A stretch of DNA of 64,000 bases from Galaxea fascicularis (GCA_948470475.1 OX419347.1:120001-184000); one strand, 5' to 3'. Counted from the first letter of the stretch, positions 1-14,200 are shown. Translations and numbers: made by a program. Notes: generated by a model from the sequence alone, not told the origin.

Positions 1-3000
1 AACCTTAACAGAGGGTAGTCAGCAGCGTCAACAGGCACACAGGAGACAACAGGATGTGAATGAATCTTATACTCGGGGGCAGAGAGCACAGCGGCAACAG
101 GCTCATTTGTTAGCACAAAGGAACAGAGTGGAAATAAGTCAAGAATTGAGAAGGTACCCTTCAACTTACACATCACTTTTTAAAAAGCTGTCCTGCAGCT
201 AGAATATTTTGGCACTCTTGATGACTGGCTCAGTGGCTTATTTTCAGTAGTCTTACTAAAACAGTGAAAGCGTTGAGCCACTTTGCACCTGTACCACAGC
301 AAATCTTTTTCAAAGAGATTCAATGTCTTGTCCATTGTTCTGCCACTGGCGAGAAATGACTTGAATAACTATTGGTATAGTTTTAAAGCAATGTGTTCTC
401 TATTGGAACTTGTAACCCCATCATTATTCTGAAGAAATGTACGAACTTTTTTAATTTTTGAACTGTACAGGACAATTTACAGCAGTAATTTGTGGGTGGA
501 AGGAGTTACTCAGGAGGGTCGTCCACGGCAAAGAGAAATTTGTAAGTAATGGGTCAATGTCATCTCATCTACATTGTCTGCCTCCATAAATATTGACAGA
601 CTCCAAGGTTTTTTTTTTTTCAGACGTGAACTGCTGTTAAATCCTATGTCAGGTCGATAGTGATTTGTGAATTTTTAATATTTTTGTTGCAATTTCGTTT
701 TCCACCCGTAAATTCTGCAACTTAATATTCAAGGCTTCTAAATAATTATTATTTTTCTTGCTTTTTACAGCCCCAGAGTTTTTTCGAGTAAATCCTGCCT
801 GTACACACCGCCTCATTCCTTGGCTTACCAGGGATTTACGAGTATTGCTAAATGACGAGGAGAGCCATGTTAGTTTTGTACTTGAGGTTATCTTGTCCCT
901 GATTACCAAGTATGTAATCATTTTTGTCACTGCTGATACCATAAATTGGAATTCTCAATAGCAGAGAATACTGAGAAAGTGAACTAATAGAAATGTAAAA
1001 CAGTACTGAATACAGATGCAAAGAAAATTCAAATGATAAGAAAGGTTGAAAGTAGAGTCTGCCATAAGTCTCCCATCTTGACTGCTGTAAGGTTACATTT
1101 CGTGGGAGTTCACGGAAAACCTACATGCATAACAGTCTATCTTACAGTAGTTTAACTTCTCCATCTGAGTAGCTAGTAGAATGCACTGGTTCCTTAAGTA
1201 TGATCTGCGCATATCTTAGCTGCAATGTGATACCACTATGTTGCTGTGTGTGTGCGTGCTTTGGTGCCTGTTCTTGTTTCTGCTGCTATTCTTCTCACAG
1301 GTATACGTACCGTTATTGTATCTCTCAGTTAGTACGCGCGCTGTGATTGGTCAATTTTGCGGGCCGTATTCTCCTGTACGGCCCGCTAAAATTGAAAATT
1401 TCTTTTCCCACGCGCCCGATTATCCTTAGAGATATAATAAATATCTTACTAACCTCGTTTTCTCGGTCCTTACTGTAAGTTACTGATACTCGTTTTTCCC
1501 CGTTGATTTATGGCCCGCGCGCTTCGCGCTTGGGCAATAGGCGAACGGGAAAAAACTCGGTCCGTAACTTACAGTACGGACTTCGAACTCAGTTAGTAAG
1601 ACTGAGGTATATATCTTCCCAACATATAGAGGAATTTTTCGGATTCCAAGGTAACAATTTCATTGCTCTATGTAATTCCAGGATTGATCTCAGTTCTGAA
1701 GAGTTTTGCGGTCATCTGCGGCCCTTTCTGTTTGACAAAACAGAGCATTTCATCCACGAGTTTGTAAGCTTTGCTCGCTCACCATTTGACATGAATACTT
1801 ATGATAGCCGTGCGCAGTACGGTTGGCCCGATGAGTCACGTGAACAAGTGAGAGACACACCAACAGTATTCCACAGTCACATTGCAGGTTGGGGTTATTT
1901 CTTTGGGCGTATGTACTACTATATTTAATTGTTGAGGCTACCTAGAAGAGCTTTTCAGTCACAGTATGAATAAGAGCAAAGGTAACAAAAATTAATGAGT
2001 GACCAAATTGCAAATAAATAAATTGAGATAAGATGTGAAAGCCTAATAAATACATTTGGAACTATTGATTGGACATCTTTTATGTCATCCAAGCTTTGGT
2101 TCCATGGTAAGATCTTTGGCCTAGTTGTCTGACAGAATTTCAAATCAAGATTGTTTTTAGATCTAAGATTTCTATTGTGGACTTAAGCTCTTTTTTTTTC
2201 ACTAACTAACCAGGTCCTTGGTGTTGCAGGCAGGTAAACCCTGTATACCGAATTCATAAAGACAATCTTTCCAAACCAGTCTATCTTGAATTGGGAGCCA
2301 ACGCAGTGATTTAAGGCCTTCTGAGAAAAGTTAAACGACTCTGACCTAACATCAGTGCATTACAGACTGTAGGGTGATCTTCACTTCCCCTTTTCTAGGT
2401 TGGCAAAGCCCAGTGCCAGGTCCTTCCGGGGTTTCTCTGTTGGAATTTTCTCAAGAAGACTGGAACACAAATTCTTCAGTGCCTCAGAATGAAATTACCA
2501 GCTGGTCTCCCCGCTCATCCCCAGGCACAATCGCTTTGAATGCGCCAAGATTTTTGGGGAGTGTCACCATTTCGTCATCTAGTTCGCGCTCGTCGTGGAT
2601 TGAGCATTCAGATAGCGATGAACCTTCCAATGGTTCTTCGTTTTTGAAAGGTAAGAGAAAAGGACCGAATAGTGAAAGGGCTACTGTGGAATCTACTGAG
2701 GAATCCACTGAGGAATCCACTAAACAAAAAAGTCGCCGGTGTCATAGACATTCCCACAAACGAAGGCATAAACATAAGCGAAAATACAAGCCCGAACAGT
2801 CATCAAAACACAAGTCAAGAAGACATTCAAACAGCTTGGTTGGAGAGTCGACCATGCCAGGTCGAATCGGTCATGTTTCTGTCGATATTTCTCCTTCAGA
2901 CAACCTAGTAGAGGTTATTGTTGTTAGTGATAGTAGTGATTCTCCGTTTTGGTCCGGGACTTGTCGTAAATCTGGCCGCGGTGATCTTGTAGCGAAACGG

Positions 3001-3954
3001 TCTCCACCGAGATCTAAGAGTAAAGAAAAAAATGTTTTAAAACAGGAATTTAGTCATTGGTCCCGCTCAAAGTCCAGGGATAAAGGAAAACATCGATCAC
3101 AATCTCACTCCAGATATTCAGAATCCTATTTGCGACGAGATCGTCATTCACCTTCAGAAAGACACGGGAGGCGGCGGTCCCACGATCGTTCTCAAGAAAT
3201 GAATTATTTTTCAGTCTCACAAGAAGTCGCAACAGAGAAGAAAAGAAAAAGTTGTGATCAGTCGCGATCTCAATCGAGACACTCAAAATCACACTCGCGG
3301 GAGGCACGTCCCTTGAAAAGGGAAAGCCCATGGCATCGTGATAATCGCGATCCTTTAAATTCAGAATCGGATTCTTCGATGACTTCGAGCCTTAAGAAAG
3401 AGAAATGTCAACGAGGAAGGAGTAGATCGCGGTCTCGTTCTCCAGGTCTGTCGTACCGTCGATCAAAACGGAGGTCAGGTTTCAAGGCTCAAGCAAATAA
3501 GTTTGAAAGAAGTAGAAAAAGTTCTCGAGAGACATCGACAGAGCGGCGACGAGCGACCTCGTCGTCGCATTCATCTGTGCCATTTTCGCACAATCCTGGG
3601 TCATGTTCTCGCAGAATACTCTCACGGGAGCAATCGCCTATATTACAAGTAGAATGTTTTATGCGACCGCACTCTTCTCAGTCACCCTCACCAAATCAAG
3701 TGGCTGCGTCTCTGGAGTCACGCCGTGTATCGCGTCTTCGGTCTCGCCCCAAGTCAACATACAAAGTTTCTACAGTTTCATCTGCCCCAGAGTCGAAAGA
3801 ATCAATGTCTTGTAGCAATGATGACATAAAGAAAGAAATTAAAGATTTAGAGCTCCGTATCACTGCGGATAAGAAGCGTCTTTTGCGGCTTCTTATCAAA
3901 CAGGAAAGGAATAAGGAAACGGAAAGTGTCCCTTGTACAGAGAAAGACTGTTAA
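1..3954 (+). CDS. TOPORS: TOPORS-like E3 ubiquitin/SUMO ligase, 3' part
   Basis: Probable orthologue of TOPORS, a nuclear RING ligase that can attach ubiquitin or SUMO; the N-terminal RING exons lie outside the window. Exons read as <1-153, 471-541, 771-909, 1682-1847 and 2399-3954, all with GT-AG borders. Exons 2-4 give the family's conserved central region: a segment reading PEFFRVNPACTHRLIPWL, then LRPFLFDKTEHFIHEF and SFARSPF, very close to human TOPORS as I remember it. The large last exon encodes a basic stretch rich in Arg, His and Lys, a likely SUMO-interacting motif (VEVIVVSDSSDS, about 2908-2943), many RS/SR dipeptides, and a charged C-terminal helix ending EKDC before TAA. Exon 4 ends in phase 0 while exon 5 needs one upstream base, so a 4-nt microexon at 2230-2233 or another donor is needed. 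The gene is convergent with the SLC6 gene. Identity is strong; the 1847-2399 junction is uncertain. Confidence 0.9.
1317..1612 (+). repeat. Foldback MITE-like repeat, copy 1 (TOPORS intron 3)
   Basis: About 300 bp in the intron between TOPORS exons 3 and 4. An inner inverted repeat pairs CTTACTAACCTCG (about 1453) with a related reverse complement ending GTTAGTAAG (about 1605). A palindromic GGGCCGTA...TACGGCCC and the block CGCGCGCTTCGCGC also occur. A second copy in the opposite orientation lies at 15188-15464 inside the SLC6 gene. Confidence 0.75.
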
Positions 3955-5240
3955 CTTTAATCTGTACACTCTTAGTGTTCGCGTACTGCTCTTGTTCAAG
4001 TGCACTTACTGGATCCTCGGACGGAGATGTTTTCTGGCCACATCGAGAAATCAATCTTATGCGGCCTTTCAGAGAGGAATACGAGACACGTCTTTGTCTA
4101 CCCGCTTCTTTCCCCGAGCAGTCCGACTCTCAAATGAAGCCGGCTGTGTGTAGGTGTCACGAAATCTATGTGACTGTAACTTCCAGGGGAAGAACAAGTG
4201 AACTACGATTTAAAAGAATCGGGTAAAAGTTAGAACTGTTCGTTTAGATAATGGTCTATTTATTTCATACAATGAACAAAATACACAAAATTGACGTGAC
4301 CGCCTCGGTTAAGAGTGACTTATTTTTTATAAGAGAAACTGAAATAGCTATCCTTAACCAAACTAATTCGCTCAACAGCTCAAATTAAACGAAGTCCTTC
4401 AAAGCGGCCTAATAGGCAAACTGACTTCTTATAGCAGCTTAATGACGGAACCATGCATGCCAGAAAATATTTCTTTCTTGTTGTTTAATTTGTTATGGTT
4501 TTCATCGCTCAGGTCACATCTAAAGGATGCCAATATTGTTCGCAAAAAAAGAAAGCCATTTTAGATGGTTGTCAAGATTTTAAATTTTTTTTAAAAAGTA
4601 CATTCAACACAAATACTGCATTTTCCTTCGCAACGGCATCAAACTGGTGTCTCGCGGAGGTCTTCCTGCCAAGCCACCACAGAAATTTCAATACTTGTGT
4701 CTGGACGTTTACTGAAAGGAAAAGATACGGGCTCGCGTTAATGTAGTTGTCAAGTACTCTTTGCTGGGCGAGGGCAATCTACAAACTAACCGTAGAAAAG
4801 GCTCGCTTCTTACTGTGTGAATCCGAAAACCGTGAACACTTTGATTTGATTTTGACATTTCCCATTGTGCAGCAACCAATCAGAAGCAACATGAAACCAC
4901 AACCTAATTACCACTACTGTTTCCGGTTTAGCTTTCTCGCGCGTGATTGGCTTTTTACTTGAAACACAATGACATTCCATAAATTTTTCTAGTGTACGCG
5001 GTTTTCGGATTTTCACAGTAATACTTGTTTTTAATTGGTTTAAGTCGCGAATAGTATTGCAAGTGACGATTTGAAAACTCGTTAGAAATTAAAAACCTAC
5101 CCGTTAATTTTATTCCCAGAAACGATGGTTCAGTTATATAACATTCGATTAAATTATCAAGCGATCAAGACAGGTCGCAGAGGATTATTTTTTGGTGAGT
5201 TTGGGAGGGGGCGATCTCTCACCGTTCAAAAACGGATCAC
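3955..5240. other. Convergent 3' region of TOPORS and SLC6
   Basis: Contains the presumed 3' UTR of TOPORS and the downstream flank of the SLC6 gene. Small open frames here have no family signature or credible splice structure. A segment at 4811-5022 is a short imperfect inverted repeat (GTGTGAATCCGAAAACCGTG against a reverse-complement match ending TTTTCACAG), probably a small MITE. I see no other gene. Confidence 0.5.
5108..5113 (-). promoter_or_regulatory. Candidate poly(A) signal of SLC6
   Basis: On the minus strand this reads AATAAA, about 130 nt beyond the SLC6 stop codon at 5241-5243, a normal place for cleavage and polyadenylation. Assigned only by motif and position. Confidence 0.45.
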
Positions 5241-8200
5241 TTACCTTTCTTCCTTCCTTAGATTGTGACGTTCAATTATCGCATGAAGAACACTTGCGTC
5301 TGGGCGAACTGCTCTACTTAATCGCTGCAGAAATAAAAATACGATATCAATACATCGTTATCTTTATCTTTGTTTTTTTCATGCCATACAAAGTGAAACC
5401 GTAAGTTTGGCCAAAGCCAGAGGCTTAAATGGCTTTTGGTCAGAGACAAAGACTATTTTACAAAGAACAGTAGACTAAGCTAGATAACAAACTTAAATAA
5501 AGAAGATAGGTACTTGTAGACTAATAGAAATGCAAAGCTAATGACAATAATCCAGGTATGTCAGAAGTTCAGAAGAATATTCACTAATGGTAGCTCAAAG
5601 ATTTGATTCAGGCTTAAGAAGTACGATTTAAGCTTCTTTTTGAAGTTGCTGATGGCAAGACTGTTGCGCAAAGTCAGAGGGATATCATTCCAAATAGTTG
5701 GGGCTTGGGAGCAAATAGCAAATTGATACCTACGCGAGAATTTGTGTAGGTTGAGACGAGAGCGAGTTAAATAATCATGAAACTCACGATTAAGATGTAG
5801 AAGCGAAGAAAGGGAGGCAGGCACAAGGCGATTAAAATATGAGAAAACAAAACAAGAGACGTGGAATTTATAGAGCAAGTGGAGCGAAAGAATATTGAGC
5901 TTGGAAAAGAGATGTTTAGAATGTGTTCGTGGAGAAGAAAATGTAGTAATACGAATGGCTTTCTTTTGTAGTACATAAAGTGGTTCGGGGTAAGAGGCAA
6001 ATGTGGACCCCCAAATCAAATTACAATAATTAATGTATGGTAAGAAAGGGAATTATACAAAGTTTTTAGGGTATCCCCGAGGGTAGATATCGTCTTGACT
6101 TATGTAAGATTCCTATAACCTTAGCAACCTTATCACAGACAGTAGTAATATGATGTTTCCATGAAAGATTTTCATGAATAATGATTCCAAGAAACGTACA
6201 TTTCTCCACCCGAGTGACCGGAGTGTTATTTACATAGATGTTAACTTCGGAGAGAACAATCTGTTTACGCCGTGGATGGAAGATAATAAATTTGGACTTG
6301 TCGGGGTGGATCGTAAGCTTGTTTGCATTAAACCAGGAAGAGACATGAGAAAGCTCTTGATTAACAATGTTTACTGAAGTAGCCAAATCTTTATGTCAAG
6401 TTATTGGAATGAATGAATGGATGTTTACACCCCAGGTACTATGGGCAAATGTGAATAGACCACTGTAATTTGGGGGAGACCTTAAGCACAAGGGGTTTTT
6501 CAGTGATACAGTTTTCTTAACCAAGCCCAGTTAATAGAACGATGTTAAAGAGGGAACACTAGTGACGTGAGTGCTTAAACTAAGGATAGGTGGTGATGGT
6601 TCCGCTGAGATCTCGGGCACCTTTGGTGGATGCATTGCAACTCGGTTCAACAGAATAATGTTGTAATGACTTATAAGCTACTGTTTACCTCTCTAAATGA
6701 ACCCTTTCGATGGACAATCTCAGAGATGGCTCGAATTGGAATCACCAAAAAGGAGCAAAAGGCCAACATCCAAGCTAGGGCTTGGGCCCAGTCAGGATAC
6801 ACATATCCACCGTAAGCGATTCTTTTCCACTGCGTGATACTTCCCAAGAAAATGAACTGTCATATTCAAGAAGGGAATTGCTACTTAAGAAAATTTCTTT
6901 CCAGCATTTGCGCTTTTAAGTTTTGTAGTAATTATTATGTAGTTGCCTGTCAGGATGATGGCGGTTACAAATCCTCCAACGTTATGAGACTGGGCCCGAG
7001 TCTCCGACCACGCTTCAAAGGTGTAAATCTCATGAAATCTGTACAACACTTAGCGTGCTGGTGGCTTCCAAGGTTTTTAAGAGGTAACTGCAAAACTTAA
7101 CTTACTGAAGTGCAACATTTTATAGTTCAAAACATTCCGTGTCGTTCTAGCCTGCGTGGCAGGCGCTAGAAAGGGGAAGGGAGAGGGGAAAATTGGGCGC
7201 GCGCGAAACGCGCGGAGCGATGGAGAGGGGAAGAGGAAGCGCCTGCAGCCAGCCCATTGTTTATTTCTTCTCGCCCCCTCATTAATATGCAAACGGTTAA
7301 CATCCACGACTGTCTGCCTGTCAAATGTCAGCCATCATGACTTTCATTCTCAAATGGCTTCCAAAACATCTCGACCAATAGGCCATTTCCGAGTTCATGT
7401 CTACCTCCTCTTCAAAGCGAGTCTAAGTGCGAAGTTTTTGTGATGGTAATTAGTTCTACTTTACATATGAATGAAAACTAATTTTCATAACAAAAACTTG
7501 GCACTTAGACTCGCTTTGAAGAGGAGGCAGACATGAACTCGGAAATGGCTTATTCGAAGGTCGTATCAGACAATGATTGACACATAATTAAAAACGAACC
7601 AATGGCGATTTTTCGTTCGTCGGCGAACGGGAAAGACGAAATAAACAATGGATTAGCTGCAGGCGCTTCCTTTCCCTGCTCCCTTCCCCTTTCTAGCGCC
7701 TGCCACGCAGGCTAGTGTCGTTCCATCAGTAAATAAAGCTAAAAACGCAAAGCTACTGAAATATTCTTAACGTAATGCACCTATCAGTGTCAAGCCCGAG
7801 GGGGGGAGGGGGCGGTCGGGCATAGGGTGGGGATTTTCACATTTTCTGAAAAAAAATTATCAGAATCCCCACCCCCGGGCAAAAAATAATTGTCAAAAGT
7901 ATCAAAATCCCCCACCCTAGGCGGTCATATACCCTTCAGTCCTTGTTGCACACAAGAGGAAAGCAATAAAATTCCCCACCCTGGGGACGTGATGTTCGAT
8001 CAAAATCCCTATCCTAGGGATATACGTGACAATCAAATTCCCGTGGGTTGCCCGACCCCCCCCCCCCCCTTGGGCTTGACACTGATAGGTGCATAAATAT
8101 TTGAGACAAGAAATATAAGTGATAGAAACCGACGTTTCGGTGCATCTTCGCCATCATCAAGGTTAGATAATTAACGATAAAAAGCAGTTTGTGAAGATGG

Positions 8201-11200
8201 TAAGTTGAAGCCAATTTGCATAAACCGTTTATTATCATTAATTATGTAATCTTGATAGTGGTGCAAGATGCCCCGAAACGTCGGTTGCTATCACTTTCTT
8301 ATAACGTAAATATCATTGCTGATAATTTTTAGGTGGGTGACACAGTTTTGGTCGCTTTCATTCATTTATTTATTTACCAATTTATTTCTTTATTGTTCTT
8401 ACCGTCCCAACTGTAGGTGTTATATACTTCCAGCAAATTCGAAAATACAGGTTTGGCCTTTTCCCGATCATTGAATAAATGTTTTCGCAAAACCTTTCCA
8501 CACCTGCAAATATATTTGGGAGGTGCTTTTTTTTATTTGATCAGTTTTCAAGACGTGGAGGGGCTTGTTTATAATGCGCTTTTCTTACGACCTCCATTTA
8601 AGAATAGTATAATTTAAGTTTAGGTATTCAACTGTGCATCGATGAGCGTCGACAAGATGACCTTTGAACCTTTGGCATCATCTATACACTACTCCACGAG
8701 AACATCTTGAATATAAATACCTACCATATCCCCAACTGACGGCTACAGCCTCAAAGATGACCACAAAAACCAGCGATAAACCAGCGCTCTGGCTGTCAAT
8801 TACATTCAGAACATAGATTCCTCCCTGAAAAAAATGTCGAAGAAATTTAGCAACGACTACTTGTTTTGTAGTAAGGGAAGCAGACATAATCTTTTCTAAT
8901 ATTGGAATGTCGATCCAAAAAGGCGCACAGAACATTGATTCTACCATGGTCACATGGTGTTTGAGAATTCGTAGTACGTCGACGCTGTGGATTTGAACGA
9001 CTAAAATCATGCACATTTCATGGCCGAAGTGTTTTGTTGCTCGATATGTTTACCTTAGTGACACATGACAGTCCAATAAGATATGATGTGGCACACAAAC
9101 TCAGTAGCACGAGTCCTTTGTATGGACGGAGGTTGGTGAAACTGTCCATTAATGCTGCCATGATTGTTTCAGTAAAAACAAACTAGATGTTGATAGATAA
9201 AGAAAAGGGCAATAAGATTAATAGGTGTATTGCTACTGGCATTTATTGTCCTGAAAACAGCGATGGGAAGAGCAAACGATCTGAAAACGAGGGGCTGGAG
9301 CTGCTGAAACAGCGGTTTAAGTGACGACATGTGCTCACCTGAGTTCCAAGTCCAATGGTAAATAACATGAAGAAAAACATTACAGCCCACACGGAGGATC
9401 CTGGCATCTGGGCAATACCTTCTGGATATGCCACGAAGCCAATTCCGGGTCCTGAAATGATTATAATAGGGTAGGGGGTGGGGGTAGTACTTTCAAGGTT
9501 TTTTGTCTCCAAATATTGTGGCTTTAATGCATCTCAGAAAGGTGTGTTCAAAAGTGACGTGAAAGAGTAACACTTAATTTGTTCAGCCTACTGCAAAATC
9601 GTATGAAGTGGACGTGTAATTCTAACTATTGTGTCTATGAACAAGCGCCATTTAAGACTGACTGACTGACTGCCTGCCTGCCTGTGATTGATGGATGGAT
9701 GTATGGATGGATGCCGGGATGGATGGATGGATTGATTGATTGATTGGCGCCTCGTGTAGTTGTCCACTACAAAGGGGTCTACGCATGCTCACTAGTGTGT
9801 GTGCCGTTCATCTGGAGAATGCATTTACTCAGGAGCATACATACAACTTTACTTCGGATCGTAGTGACGCAGAGGTTTGCTGGTATCTCTGAAATTAAAT
9901 CCTAATACATGTACTGATGTATATAATGATGTAGATACAAAGGCATAAAATTACTATTAAGTTATTATAACAGGTTCAAAAGATAACTGCAAAAAATTAT
10001 AAATTAATAATTGGCGCGAGTGGAAAGTGCTTCCTCTTGTAAAAAGGCAGACATTCTGAGTCAGTATAAGGTCTTGACATTTCTCACCTGAGGATACCAC
10101 CTCTGATACGTCTTTTTGAAGTGTGTGAGCCATAAAACCAATCACACTGAAAATGGCGAACCCTCCGAACAAACTTGTCATGCAGTTTATGGTCGAAACA
10201 ACTACAGCGTCCCTAAAAATATGAAGTATCCACAGCTCAACTTTGAGACGCCCTCCTGAAAAAATCTGGTTTAGGCCGGAACATCTAGTATGTGCAGCAC
10301 TGAAATACATTCGAGAGTCAAGACCTCCCACAACAGGAAACACTCGTTGGTGAGCACTTTTTTTCTCCTTGTGAGACTACTATGCCGTGTTCAAACTGAA
10401 GACTGTTCAAATGGTACACCGGCTAGATGAATCATCATGGAGGAAGACAAACCGCTACTGCGCATGCGAAGCGGCTCAAGAAACAGTTTGATTTGGATTG
10501 TGGACACTGCCTAGATTATAGATCTCTTGTACGTTATTTCTCTCAATCAGTCGCTGTCCAGTCAATGATCGTACATTGTTTCTTTCCTTAGTCTCTCCTT
10601 CCTCTACTCTCGTTCATAGCTTTCTTGTCTATTTATTTGTTTCTTCTTTTTTTTACCTTTCACAGTTGTTGTGAAATTTGTTGTAGCTGGCAAAAGTGAT
10701 CAGTCCTCCTAGAGCAACACTCAACGAAAAGAAAATCTGTGATGCAGCGTCGATCCAAACCTAGAAATAAACATACCAAAGCAAATTTAGCATTGAAACC
10801 TCAACTGAGAAATACTTGTTATGTAAACCATAGTTAGCAGAGGGTTCCCCTCTACTAACTATGTTTCAATAGTCTTGCCACATTCATTATCGAGCAAATC
10901 ATCTATTTTTGAGACCCCAAACCCTTTTCAAAGGGTAACCTTGATTTGCAGGCCTCTCTATAGTCTTACCGGCCTTACAGCTCCAAATTCACGACGAGAC
11001 AAACGGTCTGTTTTCTACAGAGACAGCAAACTTAAGTCAAATGAAAAGAGATTGTACCTGAGGTTCCAGTAGCTTGTTGAAGTCAGGTTTGAGGTAGAAA
11101 ATTATTCCATTCACCGCACCGGGAAGAGTGGCACCTCTGATGAGCAAGGCTAACAAAATAATGTACGGGAATGTGGCGGTAAAATAAGCGACCTGTGGAA

Positions 11201-14200
11201 AGGTAACCGGAAAACATTGGGATGGAATCAAATGTCAACCGACTACATTGGATTTTGTTTTACCACCGAACACCCATCCTTATTTCATCACAACAGTTAC
11301 CAAAAATTTCCGCTGAGAGACGGGAAATAAACAAATTCTTGCCCAAAATTGATCTCCCGATACGACGGAAAGATGACTTTGCCTGTTTGTACATTTCTAT
11401 CTTTCTGTCTTTCATTTATATATGGCAACTTGCGATATTGATTCAGGAGTTGATTTCTTCTTTGTCAGTCGCTTTTCCAACTGAATTTCCTCTGAGTTTG
11501 GCATGTTGTGTACTCACCTTACCAGAGGACTTGATTCCTTTATAAAGGCAAAAATACACAACTGTCCATGCGATCAACAGAGTAGTTGCCAGCGGTAAAC
11601 GTATTTCACCTGGTTCATCGATTCCATTTGAAAGGTTGAGGATGTAGCGCCTTGGAAACGAATATGATATAAAACTTAAATACACCTAGAGATCCTCTGA
11701 AATAAAAGCGAATGGTGTCTATGGTTATTAAGGAGCAGTGCGACATTGAAAACATCCCTTCTGTCATTATTTATTGTTTATTTTAAGAACGCATTTCAAC
11801 TTATTCTAAAATCGTTGTTAGCTTTATTGTCACTCTATAATCAGTACATTGTGTCGGTGACTGACACAAAAAATTGAACCAAACTGATTGCCATGGTTAC
11901 CAAAATAATACATACATTTTCCTCGTTTGTTCAATATTCAACAGTAGAAATCAGATAAGTCTTTTCTCAGTGTTTTATCACACAAAGGCTATAGGTTAGT
12001 TGATTAAAATGAATGGGAAAATGTGGGGTGACCATGCTTGCTATTGAAAGGACTTGAAACAGTCTGCCCGACCGGTACGAGTAAAGATGACAACAAAACT
12101 CTTTCAGTTCATTTTTTGAATGCAGAGAACACATAAACAGATAAAACGTTGCAACCATGGAAACCGTAAGGAAGAGAAATTACGCATATTGAAGGAAGAG
12201 AAATTACTGCACCAAGGAAAGGAATAATTGTATATTCTTTTAAAACAGATGTACAGCATCAAGCAGTATTGACCCAAAACATTGCTTGGGTACGTGAGAC
12301 CTCGGGAACGAGAAACATGGCCACAATGAAAACGACAAACTCTATATCATGTCAAGAATAGGTGTCCCGGCTTGCCTTGGCTCGATTCCGCTTTCCCTGT
12401 TCCGGGATGGTAACAGCCGAACACTTTGAAACTACATCTAACACCAACAAATATATTTAACTTACTCCCAGAATTCCTCACTTGGAGAAGCAACCTTGAT
12501 CGTACCGTTAAACAGCTGACCAAGTGCACCGGAGTTGTAGGTAAAATTACCCTGCGTCGAGCTAAAGAAAAAATAAATACAAACGGTATTGTCTCATACC
12601 CCGTTAACTGCACTTCTAAATAAAATGTGTCTGAGGGGGATATGATGTAAAAGCTCTTATCAAATGCCGCTATTGACACACTGGTTTGCTTTCACACATC
12701 AGTGTGCTGAAATAGCCGAATGACTAATGAAAGTACTAAGTGATATTACATGCATTGAAACCCACGTTCCAAAGTTTTTTTTAAGGGTGTTACGAGACGC
12801 TTCAACTTTGCACGAGTACGATTTAGCCTGCTTGGACAAGTAATGTGTGGTCACCCTTAATATTTACTTAATCATCGGATTTACGTAACACGGAGGTAAT
12901 ACTTTCTCATCTAGTCATCGCCTGCATGGCTGGCAGGTTGTCTCAGTGTATGGCCGCAGTTTCAGCTGACGGGCTTTGCTTTGTACAAGCAATGCTACTA
13001 GCTTTGCCAAGGGCGGTAATACAGTTGAACTCTGTTATTTCGAACTCGGATTTTTCAAATTCTCCGCTATTTCGAACTAATGTTCATTTCCCTTAGTTTT
13101 GCCCCGTTTTTTTAAATTCGTTTTACTACGCGGCTTAATTCGAACTCAGTTATTCGAATTCCCCGCATATACGAACTAATTTTTTGTTTCCTTTGGACTT
13201 GTTTCTACCCTTTTATTTCGATCGAAGTTTAATTAAAAAGGTGGTTCACAAACAGATGCTGCCAGAACACAGTGTGACCATTGTCTTTGTCCCCGGCGGC
13301 GCACAATTCGAATTGCACAAAAAAATAATGATTTTCTCTTTTCTTTGCGACTTCGAATTAACGGTTTAACGTTACAGTGGTTTTACTGAAGTCCATAGAC
13401 ACTGGTTGGAGCAAGGAAACTGAGACCCTTCTCCGTGGTATGCACACTACCGGAGATTGATATTGTACCTGCAAAACGCTGTGTTCCAATCGTTTCCGCA
13501 TGATTTCCAAGGCACTTCTGGCGAAAACGAGTGATAGAGGTAAAGAAGGCTCCATGCGATCACTACGTTGTAATAAACGGAAATCAGGAACGAAGTAATA
13601 ACCATTGCCACTCCAAGACCTGCAAATGTTTAAAGTAGTTATTAAACATTGCTGAACAGTTGCTTCGCAGTGACGCAAAGAGTTCTGGGGTCCTTACCGT
13701 TTACACGGAAAACCCTGGTTGGAAAATCAAATGTACATACCCTTCCATTTGGAACGTTTCAGAAATTATGGGCCATCGGCTTATACACGGCACTTTCTTT
13801 TAATTGAGAGCTTCCCAACTGATACCAGTACATTTTGTGATTTATAATGGTAATTGAACTGAGTGGAGTGCAATTTGGTCTGAAATCATACGCGTGATTT
13901 CAAAATCGAACGAGCGCGCAGCGCGAGTTCGATTTGAAATCACAAGTATGATTTTAGACCAAAATTGCACGACACGAGGTTCAATTACCACTTTATTACC
14001 CCCATTTTGAAATCACACAGGTTTTTGTCAATAGTAATATTTATTTAACGTTCACTTTAGGATTTTGATGGGCTTTATATAAGGATGTGATTTAGAGCAA
14101 AAAATGGTGCAATTTGGGAATAAATTGCACTGTCGAGAGCCAATCAGATTTCATGAATGACGAGTGATTTCCAAATGGGTGTCATAAATCAGATTTATCT

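Noticed and set aside
5125..5399. Apparent plus-strand exons starting MVQLYNIRLNYQ
   Set aside because: The minus strand carries the last SLC6 exon (5241-5324) with correct phase and family match; the plus-strand reading is a shadow.
6630..7081. Apparent plus-strand exons ([12 protein letters not shown]..., DDGGYKSSN...)
   Set aside because: The first overlaps SLC6 exon 13, which encodes TM11-12 on the minus strand; the second has no independent support.
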